Source: Pedobacter glucosidilyticus (GTDB taxonomy: Bacteria > Bacteroidota > Bacteroidia > Sphingobacteriales > Sphingobacteriaceae). From it: a DNA stretch of 5,000 bases. The notes under the pieces are model-generated. The model saw nothing but the letters and a program-made list of their open reading frames with translations. It was not told where the DNA came from and did no database searches. Location: NCBI RefSeq assembly GCF_002483235.1, contig NZ_DLHN01000043.1:1-5000 (forward strand). Reading direction: 5' to 3'. Position 1 is the stretch's first letter, and each line of letters starts with the position of its first letter. Below are positions 1 through 5,000 of this stretch, in pieces. The position numbers and the translations under genes were made by a program.

Positions 1-211
1 TGCTAAGGCTTTAGGGGTGACTGCGGATGCTGTTAAAAATTATAATGATGAAACAGTGATTAATATTATTTCAAGTACCCTTAATGATAATGCCGGATCT
101 GTTAATTTTGGATGTAATCTTACATTTAATCCAATTGATAAAGTAGTTGAATTATATGAACGATTATTAGCCAGTGAGCGGGAGAAAATAGAAATCTTAA
201 AAAACAAATAA
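1..211 (+). CDS. XRE-family helix-turn-helix regulator, 3' end only
   Basis: This is the last 69 codons of a gene whose start lies left of the window; the frame is open from base 2 to the TAA at 209-211. The visible protein opens with AKALGVTADAVKNY, which reads like the end of a Cro/C1-type helix-turn-helix (the 'LA..LGVT..AI..Y' recognition part). A middle section follows that contains IINIIS-like residues and FGCNLTFNPIDKVVELYERLL, and then a charged helical tail (SEREKIEILKNK). The NPIDKVVELYERLL.SEREKIE pattern is common in short Bacteroidota XRE regulators and probably forms a dimerising helix. An in-frame GTG at 17 is not the true start, because the HTH homology continues upstream of it. 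DNA binding as a repressor is inferred from the family. The lipoprotein gene starts 16 bp downstream, so the two may be co-transcribed. The DNA-binding helices are mostly missing, so the target cannot be guessed. Confidence 0.75.
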   Translation, partial: AKALGVTADAVKNYNDETVINIISSTLNDNAGSVNFGCNLTFNPIDKVVELYERLLASEREKIEILKNK

Positions 212-227
212 CACATCATTATCTACC

Positions 228-746
228 ATGAAAACAAACCTTTACCTTTCAACAATTTTGTTAGGTCTAACACTTACTGTATTTACAGGATGTAAAAAGG
301 ACTTAAAAACTGCTACTTTAAACATTAAAGTACTAGACCCTAATAATAGATCTGTAGAAAATATAAAGTTTGATATTTTACAACATCAAGGTGAATTCTT
401 TCAAACTCTTAGCACAATAGCAAGTGATTCCAGTGGTGAAACAAGTATTATTCTGCCAAAAAACAAATCATTTCATATTTACTTAGTGCCCCAAGAAAGA
501 TATACGGATTGGTATATGGGTAACTCAGCTGCTCAACTATTTAATGCCGGACTTTTTAAGTCTTTAGACGAAATTAATAACAGCCCAATACACAAACCAA
601 CACCTAATATAGGTGATACTAAATATGCAGATATCAATGGTGATGCAATTATCAGTGTAGAAGATTTGGTTTTAAAAGTAGATTTGGAAGAAGATATTTT
701 GGTGACAATTAATTTGGTAGCTGGGAAGAGCGGGTTGTATAAGTGA
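228..746 (+). CDS. Small lipoprotein with beta-sandwich-like domain and dockerin-like calcium loop
   Basis: The protein has 172 residues. Residues 1-22 form a lipoprotein signal peptide: Lys3, a hydrophobic core (residues 5-19) and a lipobox FTGC with Cys22 as the lipid-attachment site. Two lysines and an aspartate follow the cysteine, a weak match to Bacteroidota surface-export signals, so either leaflet of the outer membrane is possible. Residues about 28-88 (ATLNIKVLDPNNRSVENI onward) alternate in the manner of a CNA-B/carboxypeptidase-regulatory-like beta sandwich; this is a fold guess, not a firm family match. Residues 135-146 (DINGDAIISVED) keep the calcium ligands of a dockerin/EF-hand loop at D1, N3, D5, S9 and D12, followed by LVLKVDL. 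Only one such loop is present, whereas a full dockerin has two, so cohesin binding is doubtful. The gene begins 16 bp after the XRE stop. No catalytic motif is visible and the function is unknown. Confidence 0.8.
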   Translation: MKTNLYLSTILLGLTLTVFTGCKKDLKTATLNIKVLDPNNRSVENIKFDILQHQGEFFQTLSTIASDSSGETSIILPKNKSFHIYLVPQERYTDWYMGNSAAQLFNAGLFKSLDEINNSPIHKPTPNIGDTKYADINGDAIISVEDLVLKVDLEEDILVTINLVAGKSGLYK

Positions 747-784
747 GTGAGTTACCATTAATTTTATATGTAATGCTATCGTAA

Positions 785-946
785 TTATTCATCCTGAGCA
801 TCTTTTAATCCTGAAAATTCTGATTCAGATAATTTTAAAAAATGAATAAGCGGAAAATCTTTTACAGGTTCGTCAATAGCTGCTGCGTTGCCTTCGTCAT
901 TAAACATGGAAAACTTGTGCGTTTTCTCCACTAAAAATTTGAACAT
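785..946 (-). CDS. Small hypothetical ORF, 53 aa, possible gene remnant
   Basis: This minus-strand frame runs from ATG at 946-944 to TAA at 787-785 and was read by hand. It gives 53 residues beginning MFKFLVEKTHKFSMFNDEG and ending LKDAQDE. The composition looks coding: mixed acidic and hydrophobic residues, no low-complexity run, and a plausible amphipathic C-terminus. The frame stays open for 11 codons before the ATG (reading ILGILKKADLN), which also looks like protein, until a TAA. It could therefore be the 3' part of a longer gene that lost its 5' end. An AAAAGG run lies 11 bases before the ATG, longer than ideal for a ribosome site. I do not recognise a family. It fills a gap that otherwise has no gene. 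It could also be chance, as low-GC intergenic DNA can carry ORFs of this size. Confidence 0.33.
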   Translation of the reverse strand: MFKFLVEKTHKFSMFNDEGNAAAIDEPVKDFPLIHFLKLSESEFSGLKDAQDE

Positions 947-990
947 ATTTAAATCTGCCTTTTTTAAGATTCCGAGTATTTATATAGAGT

Positions 991-1086
991 TTAATTTATT
1001 CCCCCCGTCATATTTGATTGTTTTTTGATCATATCTGCTATGTAATCAGCGGTAAATTTGCTGTAGAATTTAATATCATCAAGCAT
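991..1086 (-). pseudogene. Short minus-strand coding-like fragment, 31 codons
   Basis: The minus-strand frame from ATG at 1086-1084 to TAA at 993-991 reads MLDDIKFYSKFTADYIADMI and then KKQSNMTGGIN. A stop codon lies directly upstream of the ATG, so this is the earliest start. The first 25 residues look like an ordinary helical N-terminus; the end, after a run of six G (C at 1001-1006 on the plus strand), does not. It sits upstream of the 53-codon frame on the same strand, so both could be remains of one gene. A single frameshift cannot join them, because the second frame has its own stop (TAA) between the two pieces. At least two lesions or a deletion would be needed. The alternative is that this is non-coding leader DNA of the large downstream gene on the plus strand. 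Confidence 0.22.
1053..1060 (+). promoter_or_regulatory. Candidate -7 promoter box (TAAATTTG)
   Basis: TAAATTTG is an exact match to the Bacteroidota -7 consensus TAnnTTTG. It would start transcription about 5 bases downstream, giving a leader of roughly 40 nt to the ATG at 1103 or about 77 nt to the ATG at 1142. The nearest TTTG (1024-1027) lies 25 bases upstream, longer than the usual 17-23 base spacing, so the -33 half is poor. This remains the best-placed box in the gap before the repeat-protein gene, but chance matches are frequent in AT-rich DNA. Confidence 0.3.
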
Positions 1087-1102
1087 CTATACATAACAAA
1101 AC

Positions 1103-3763
1103 ATGTATAAAATATTTTCTAACCCATTCTTAACAAAAATGATGTTTAAAAAAATTACGCTTTTATTTAGTTTAAGTATTTGGACAATCATCCTAAATGC
1201 CCAAACTTGGCAGCCATTAGGACCAGATGATTTTAATCAAGCTAGTTTTGGTGGTGTCACGTTCCCTTATCTTGTCTTTAATGGATCTACACCTTACATA
1301 GCTTATCAAGATGCCGATAATAACAGTAGACTAACGGTTAAGAGATTTAATGGTACATCCTGGGAGTTTGTAGGCGCACCTGGCTTCTCAGCAGGTACAC
1401 TCGTTTATACTAGTTTAGCTTTTGCGGGTACTACTCCTTACATTGCTTATCAGGATGCTGCAAACTCCAACAGAGCAACTGTCCAAAAATTTAATGGTAC
1501 TTCTTGGGAAATAGTGGGTACTACTGGCTTCTCGTCAGCAACAGCCAATTATATTTCATTGGCTATCCATAACAATACACCTTATGTAGCCTACAGAGAT
1601 GGAGGTAATAGTAGTAAAGCCACCGTACGAAAGTTTAACGGCACAACATGGGAGGTTGTTGGTACAGCCGGTATATCCATCGGTGCAGCTCTTTATACCA
1701 CTATTATATTTAATAATGCTACCCCCTATTTGTTATATGCTGATGGTGGAAATTTTTTTAAAGCAACATTGAAAAGATTTAATGGAACAGACTGGGAGCT
1801 TGTTGGTGTGAACGGTTTTACGGCCGGACAGGCCTCTTACGCAAATATTGCTTTTGATGGGGCTACTCCATATGTAGCTTATACAGATGCTGCAAACTCT
1901 AACAAAGCTACGGTACAAAAATTTAATGGTACGAATTGGGAACTGGTTGGTAACGTAGGTTTCTCTAACAATACTGCTTTTCATGTAAATTTAGCTATGA
2001 GCGGTAGTACACCTTACATTATTTACAGTGATGGCGCAAATTCTGGTAAGATAACCGTACAGAAATTTAATGGTAATACTTGGGAATTGGTAGGTAATGC
2101 TGGCTTTTCAGTAGGTAATTCAACCAGAACACATATAGCTTTTAATGGAACTACCCCGTATATCATTTATCAAGATGCTGGTTTATCAAATAAAGCTATT
2201 GTACAAAAATATGATGGTAACAAATGGGAATTTGTAGGGCTTATTAATGGGTTCACTACAGGTCAAACACTGTACCTGAGCCTAGGCTATGATGGTACTA
2301 CACCGTTTGTTTTTTATCGTGATGAAGAAAATCAATATAAAGCAACTGTTAAAAAATATAATGGTACTTCTTGGAAAATTGTAGGTAATGCAGGTTTTTC
2401 TGCTGGCCAGGTCGCTTATAATCAGATTACCTTTGATGGAAGCACACCTTATGTAGTTTATCAGGATGGAGGAAACGCAAGTAAAGTCACCGTACAAAGG
2501 TTTAATGGTACAACTTGGGAAGTTGTAGGAAATGCTGGTTTTTCTGCTGGAGGAGCTTTATATACAACTATTGGTTTTAATAATCATATTCCTTATGTTG
2601 CTTACCGAGATGCGGCAAATTCCAATAAAATTACCGTACAAAGGTTTAATGGTACCAATTGGGAATTAGTAGGCACAGCGGGCTTCTCTGCTGGTGTAGC
2701 ATTTTATATTAATTTGGTATTTTTTGATGATAAGCCTTATGTTGTTTACGGTGACGGTGCAAATTCAAGCAAGGCAACTGTACAAAAATTTAACGGCACT
2801 TCTTGGGAGCTTGTTGGTGCGGCCGGCTTTTCTGCAGGAGAAGCTATATATACAAGCATAGCTTTTGACGGCTCAATACCTTATGTAGTTTATCAAGATG
2901 CTGCTAACTCTTACAAAGCTACAGTTCAAAAATTTAATGGAACTTCTTGGGAGCTTGTTGGTGCTGCAGGATTTTCACCTGGTTCAGCATCCTACACCAA
3001 TATCATGTTTTATGGGAATACACCTTATTTGGTTTATGGCGATAACGCAAATGGTGGTAGAGCTACTGTTCAGAAGTTTAACGGAACAATTTGGGAAAAT
3101 GTAGGTAGTGCTGGCTTCTCTCTAAAACAAGCTAATTACACAAATATAATATCTACAGGTAGCGAGCTTGTGGTAGCTTACGCTTCTTTTAATGGCGCAT
3201 TTGCCAAGAGCTTTCCTTTAGGTACTTTACCTGTAAAACTTAAGGATTATAAGGCAAGTGTTAAATTTGATAAACAGGTTAATTTAACATGGGAAACGGC
3301 AACAGAGCATGATAATAGCCATTTTACGGTTTCAAAAAGTAGAGATGGCAAAACATTTGAAACTTTAAGTGTCGTACAATCTAAAGGAAATGGTGCTCGT
3401 TATGAAACCATAGACTTTAATCCATCTAACGGCTTGAGCTATTATCAACTAAGCCAGACGGATAAAGATGGTAAAACAGAAGTATTGGGTATAAGACCTA
3501 TAAACTTTACCAGTTTAGCACAAAAAGAACTTCTGGTTTACCCAAATCCGATTACTGATGGCACCATAAATATTAACTATGCCGGTTTAGAGGGTAATCA
3601 AGTATTGATGATGTATGACCTGTTAGGAAAAGAAGTTTTTAAAGGCTATATCCCATTTTCAAACGGAAATGCAACTTTTAAGTTAAGCAAGAAGTTAAAT
3701 CCTGGTGCTTATTTTTTAATACTTCAAGAAAATGGTGCAAAAATTAAAGTATTGGTTGAATAA
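1103..3763 (+). CDS. Secreted tandem-repeat (beta-propeller-like) protein with T9SS type A sorting domain
   Basis: The protein has 886 residues. Order: a Sec signal peptide with hydrophobic core at about 19-31 and likely cleavage near A33-Q34; an orphan repeat end (TWQPLGPDDF, 35-44); 13 full repeats at 48-672; a partial 14th at 673-702; a fibronectin-III-like linker at about 708-802 (LPVKLKDYKA, NLTWETATEHDNSHFTVSKS, YYQLSQTDKDGK); and a T9SS type A tail at about 809-886 (VYPNP at 812-816, YDLLGKEV, LNPGAYFL, ending KIKVLVE). Known of the family: such tails direct export across the outer membrane by the type IX machinery and are cleaved on release or surface anchoring. Repeats follow GFSAG..xYxxIAF.G.TPYVAYxDxANSxKATVQKFNGTSWELVG and look like four-stranded blades. 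No catalytic residues stand out; ligand or glycan binding or adhesion is a guess. Start: ATG at 1103 is the longest; ATGs at 1139 and 1142 would give a more typical signal peptide (MMFKKITLLF) and may be correct. The gene appears monocistronic. Confidence 0.9.
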   Translation: MYKIFSNPFLTKMMFKKITLLFSLSIWTIILNAQTWQPLGPDDFNQASFGGVTFPYLVFNGSTPYIAYQDADNNSRLTVKRFNGTSWEFVGAPGFSAGTLVYTSLAFAGTTPYIAYQDAANSNRATVQKFNGTSWEIVGTTGFSSATANYISLAIHNNTPYVAYRDGGNSSKATVRKFNGTTWEVVGTAGISIGAALYTTIIFNNATPYLLYADGGNFFKATLKRFNGTDWELVGVNGFTAGQASYANIAFDGATPYVAYTDAANSNKATVQKFNGTNWELVGNVGFSNNTAFHVNLAMSGSTPYIIYSDGANSGKITVQKFNGNTWELVGNAGFSVGNSTRTHIAFNGTTPYIIYQDAGLSNKAIVQKYDGNKWEFVGLINGFTTGQTLYLSLGYDGTTPFVFYRDEENQYKATVKKYNGTSWKIVGNAGFSAGQVAYNQITFDGSTPYVVYQDGGNASKVTVQRFNGTTWEVVGNAGFSAGGALYTTIGFNNHIPYVAYRDAANSNKITVQRFNGTNWELVGTAGFSAGVAFYINLVFFDDKPYVVYGDGANSSKATVQKFNGTSWELVGAAGFSAGEAIYTSIAFDGSIPYVVYQDAANSYKATVQKFNGTSWELVGAAGFSPGSASYTNIMFYGNTPYLVYGDNANGGRATVQKFNGTIWENVGSAGFSLKQANYTNIISTGSELVVAYASFNGAFAKSFPLGTLPVKLKDYKASVKFDKQVNLTWETATEHDNSHFTVSKSRDGKTFETLSVVQSKGNGARYETIDFNPSNGLSYYQLSQTDKDGKTEVLGIRPINFTSLAQKELLVYPNPITDGTININYAGLEGNQVLMMYDLLGKEVFKGYIPFSNGNATFKLSKKLNPGAYFLILQENGAKIKVLVE
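1244..3208 (+). repeat. 144-bp tandem coding repeats, 13 complete plus a partial 14th
   Basis: Units begin at residues 48, 96, 144, 192, 240, 288, 336, 385, 433, 481, 529, 577 and 625; the partial 14th covers 673-702. Twelve units are exactly 48 codons (144 bp); unit 7 (2108-2254) has 49 because of one extra residue in its EFVGLINGF end. Within a unit the near-invariant positions are TPY near residue 16, YxD near 21, K.TVQKFNG at about 29-37, W40 and the VG at 43-44. Each unit has four beta-prone stretches separated by turns, consistent with a propeller blade. At the DNA level most units differ widely at third codon positions, but neighbours 9/10 and 11/12 share 23 bp exact blocks one period apart, so some exchange or duplication between neighbours is comparatively recent. 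FNGTSW resembles a degenerate Asp-box (G and T/S-W kept, the Asp replaced by Phe). Confidence 0.9.
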
Positions 3764-3783
3764 GGTTTAGATAACACCCCAAT

Positions 3784-3838
3784 AAGAAATCGGAACATGA
3801 TCTGATATATTCAGAAAGAGTTCCGACTTTTCTTCTTT
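3784..3838. terminator. Bidirectional terminator-like nested hairpin between convergent genes
   Basis: The outer stem TCGGAAC (3790-3796) pairs perfectly with GTTCCGA (3820-3826). Inside it, TCTGA (3801-3805) pairs perfectly with TCAGA (3811-3815) around a TATAT loop. A T-rich run (CTTTTCTTCTTT, 3827-3838) follows on the plus strand and a matching AAGAAA flank (3784-3789) precedes it, so the minus strand also sees T-rich DNA after the hairpin. It lies 20 bp past the stop of the repeat-protein gene and before the convergent AraC gene, the expected place for a shared terminator. The U-tract is interrupted by C, so efficiency could be moderate. Confidence 0.7.
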
Positions 3839-3909
3839 AGTCTGAGATCAGTTGATGATGGTAGAAACTCTTCGGCAAACATTTATTTTTCAATAAATAC
3901 TCCTATATC

Positions 3910-4920
3910 CTACTCATCAATTAATTTCATTACCGCTGCTGGGGGCAAACGATAAACTTCTTTAAATGTTCTGCTAAAATTGGAAGCATTGCTAAAATTA
4001 AGTAAATATGCTACCTGTTTAACTCTGTGGCCTTGTTGTAACATTTCAAAAGCGCATCGCATTTGTACTTCTCTAAAATAATCAAAAGCGGTTTTACCTG
4101 TTTGCCTTTTAAACTGCCTGCGCATAGTAGGTACGGTCATTTTGCCTAATTCTGCCAGATAATCCAAACCTGGGAAGCCTTTTCTGAAATGGTTATGGAT
4201 ATAGTCTTTGATGTTTTCAATACCATCAAATTCCTCTGGCTGTGCAGGTACATTTAAAACGGATAAAGGATCAGTTACGATACTAAAGAAATCGGCTATC
4301 AATGCCATGGATAATTTCTTTACTACCAAGCTATAGACTGGTGATCTTTTATGACTGGATAAAACATGATTCAGCTCATCATAAGTGTCTTTATAAAAGC
4401 TATCGTTAAAATAGGCTATACCATCCATTTCTTTTGCCAGTACTTTCATAAAACCAGCTTGGTAATCAACACTACTCAAATCTATATGTTGCATTAACCA
4501 TTCTTTCTTAAAGCAAAATATAAAGGCTCTTATACCTGCTTTCTCCTCAAAATTAGTCTCATAATCAAACGCATTGTTATAAAAACTACATATTCTGGGT
4601 AAAGAGAGGGCTTTAGATTGCTGATAATTATCTTTATGAGGCGTTTTGTTTACCCCACCCCTAATCAGTTGATAAGAAAGGCAAAAGTATTCTACTTCCC
4701 GATCACCTAAAATAGCAATTTTTGTTGCCTCTAGAGCTTCCATGTCTACCACAAATAAATAGCATCCTTCTTCTATTTTCTCATATTGAAAAGTGGTGCG
4801 TAAATCTTGTGTATGCGCTTGTATTTGCTGACTTTGATGATTATGTTGTACCGCAGGATAATGTTCTATTTCTGCAATAAATTTTTCGGGATAAGAGATT
4901 TTCCAAGTTGTAGTATCCAT
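3910..4920 (-). CDS. AraC-family transcriptional regulator
   Basis: The protein has 336 residues from the ATG at 4920-4918. An in-frame TTG one codon earlier is less likely as a start, and there is no other Met before residue 60. The C-terminal ~100 residues (about 234-334) form the double helix-turn-helix of AraC/XylS regulators: the first HTH is around LDYLAELGKMTVPTMRRQFK (residues 252-271) and the second around QVAYLLNFSNASNFSRTFKE (302-321), ending in YRLPPAA, the usual 'Y-G-x-x-P' region with Gly replaced by Leu. The N-terminal ~230 residues match no sensor domain I can name; they contain alternating beta-like segments (CYLFVVDMEAL, FCLSYQLIRGG, IRAFIFCFKKEWL) compatible with a cupin-like effector domain, followed by helices. 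In Bacteroidota, such regulators often control single neighbouring genes, but none is visible upstream within the window. The gene is convergent with the repeat-protein gene and separated from it by a terminator, so direct co-regulation is not indicated. Confidence 0.9.
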   Translation of the reverse strand: MDTTTWKISYPEKFIAEIEHYPAVQHNHQSQQIQAHTQDLRTTFQYEKIEEGCYLFVVDMEALEATKIAILGDREVEYFCLSYQLIRGGVNKTPHKDNYQQSKALSLPRICSFYNNAFDYETNFEEKAGIRAFIFCFKKEWLMQHIDLSSVDYQAGFMKVLAKEMDGIAYFNDSFYKDTYDELNHVLSSHKRSPVYSLVVKKLSMALIADFFSIVTDPLSVLNVPAQPEEFDGIENIKDYIHNHFRKGFPGLDYLAELGKMTVPTMRRQFKRQTGKTAFDYFREVQMRCAFEMLQQGHRVKQVAYLLNFSNASNFSRTFKEVYRLPPAAVMKLIDE

Positions 4921-4925
4921 CAAAA

Positions 4926-4933
4926 CAAATATA
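4926..4933 (-). promoter_or_regulatory. Candidate -7 promoter box (TATATTTG) for the AraC gene
   Basis: Read on the minus strand this is TATATTTG, an exact TAnnTTTG match, ending only 5 bases before the ATG of the AraC gene. A TTTC (4954-4951 on the minus strand) lies 17 bases upstream as an imperfect -33 element. If used, transcription would start within 1-2 bases of the ATG, giving a leaderless or nearly leaderless message. No Shine-Dalgarno sequence is visible between box and ATG, which fits. A chance match in AT-rich DNA is the main alternative. Confidence 0.4.
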
Positions 4934-4957
4934 ATGAAAAACGATGTTGAGAAAGTT

Positions 4958-4972
4958 TAATATGACATATTA
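4958..4972. promoter_or_regulatory. Perfect 15-bp palindrome, possible operator
   Basis: TAATATG-A-CATATTA has two perfect 7-base arms around one central base. It starts 24 bp upstream of the candidate -7 box of the AraC gene, next to where the -33 region would be, a place where a dimeric regulator could act. AraC-family proteins usually bind direct repeats instead, so if it is an operator a different dimeric regulator may use it. AT-rich palindromes also occur by chance. Confidence 0.3.
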
Positions 4973-5000
4973 CTTCCCGATACAAAACTTACTAAATATA

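Noticed and set aside
814..836. Inverted repeat AAAATT-CTG-ATT-CAG-AT-AATTTT as a terminator for the lipoprotein gene
   Set aside because: It is followed by A, not T, on the plus strand, has AT-only outer arms, and falls inside the minus-strand 53-codon frame.
1001..1006. Six-C tract as a phase-variation switch for a minus-strand gene
   Set aside because: Changing the tract length does not open a longer frame: both alternative minus frames meet stop codons shortly after it.
747..1102. Riboswitch or structured RNA in the gap before the repeat-protein gene
   Set aside because: No known riboswitch core or long stable stem was found by eye; the region is better explained by minus-strand coding-like frames.
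1733..1984. 83-codon open frame on the minus strand
   Set aside because: It lies wholly inside the repeat-protein gene, which is supported by in-frame repeats and domains. The Ser/Ile/Cys-rich product is what the complement of the repeats would give.
2282..2497. 71-codon open frame on the minus strand
   Set aside because: Antisense shadow of repeat units 8-9, with no recognisable domain of its own.
2898..3104. 68-codon open frame on the plus strand in another frame
   Set aside because: It overlaps repeat units 12-13 in a shifted frame, and the conserved repeat pattern is in the main frame.
1244..3208. Tandem repeats as a CRISPR array or non-coding satellite
   Set aside because: The period is 144 bp with no spacers, the frame is kept throughout, and conservation is at the protein level with many synonymous differences.
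3881..3898. ATTTATT-TTTC-AATAAAT hairpin just past the AraC stop
   Set aside because: The seven-base stem is entirely A/T and no T-run follows on the minus strand. The nested hairpin at 3784-3838 is a better terminator for both genes.

Overview
The window looks like chromosomal DNA from a member of the Bacteroidota, most likely the Pedobacter/Sphingobacteriaceae kind. This is inferred from low GC content, a C-terminal type IX secretion (T9SS type A) sorting domain, a lipoprotein with a short Cys-Lys-Lys start, TAnnTTTG promoter boxes and little Shine-Dalgarno signal. I found no tRNA, rRNA, CRISPR array, insertion sequence or recognisable defence or biosynthetic cluster.

Layout, left to right: (1) the 3' end of a small XRE-type helix-turn-helix regulator, cut by the window edge; (2) 16 bp after it, in the same direction, a 172-residue lipoprotein with a beta-rich N-terminal half and a dockerin/EF-hand-like calcium loop near its C-terminus; (3) a 356 bp gap that reads as coding-like on the minus strand in two short frames, possibly a gene remnant, plus a possible promoter for the next gene; (4) an 886-residue secreted protein that dominates the window: signal peptide, 13 complete 48-residue tandem repeats plus a partial 14th, a fibronectin-like linker domain and a T9SS sorting tail; (5) a nested inverted repeat that probably terminates transcription between two convergent genes; (6) an AraC-family regulator on the minus strand, with a near-leaderless promoter candidate and a perfect 15 bp palindrome just upstream.

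The XRE regulator and lipoprotein probably share a transcript. The large repeat protein appears to be a single gene: its product would cross the inner membrane by Sec and the outer membrane by T9SS, and its repeats look like beta-propeller blades. The AraC gene faces it across a terminator, so nothing in the sequence ties the two together. The most notable point is the geometry of the repeat array: an orphan last strand at the N-terminus, a matching incomplete repeat at the C-terminus, and a single one-residue insertion exactly between repeats 7 and 8. Together these suggest 14 blades arranged as two seven-bladed propellers with strand-exchange closure. It is a structural hypothesis, not a demonstrated new system.
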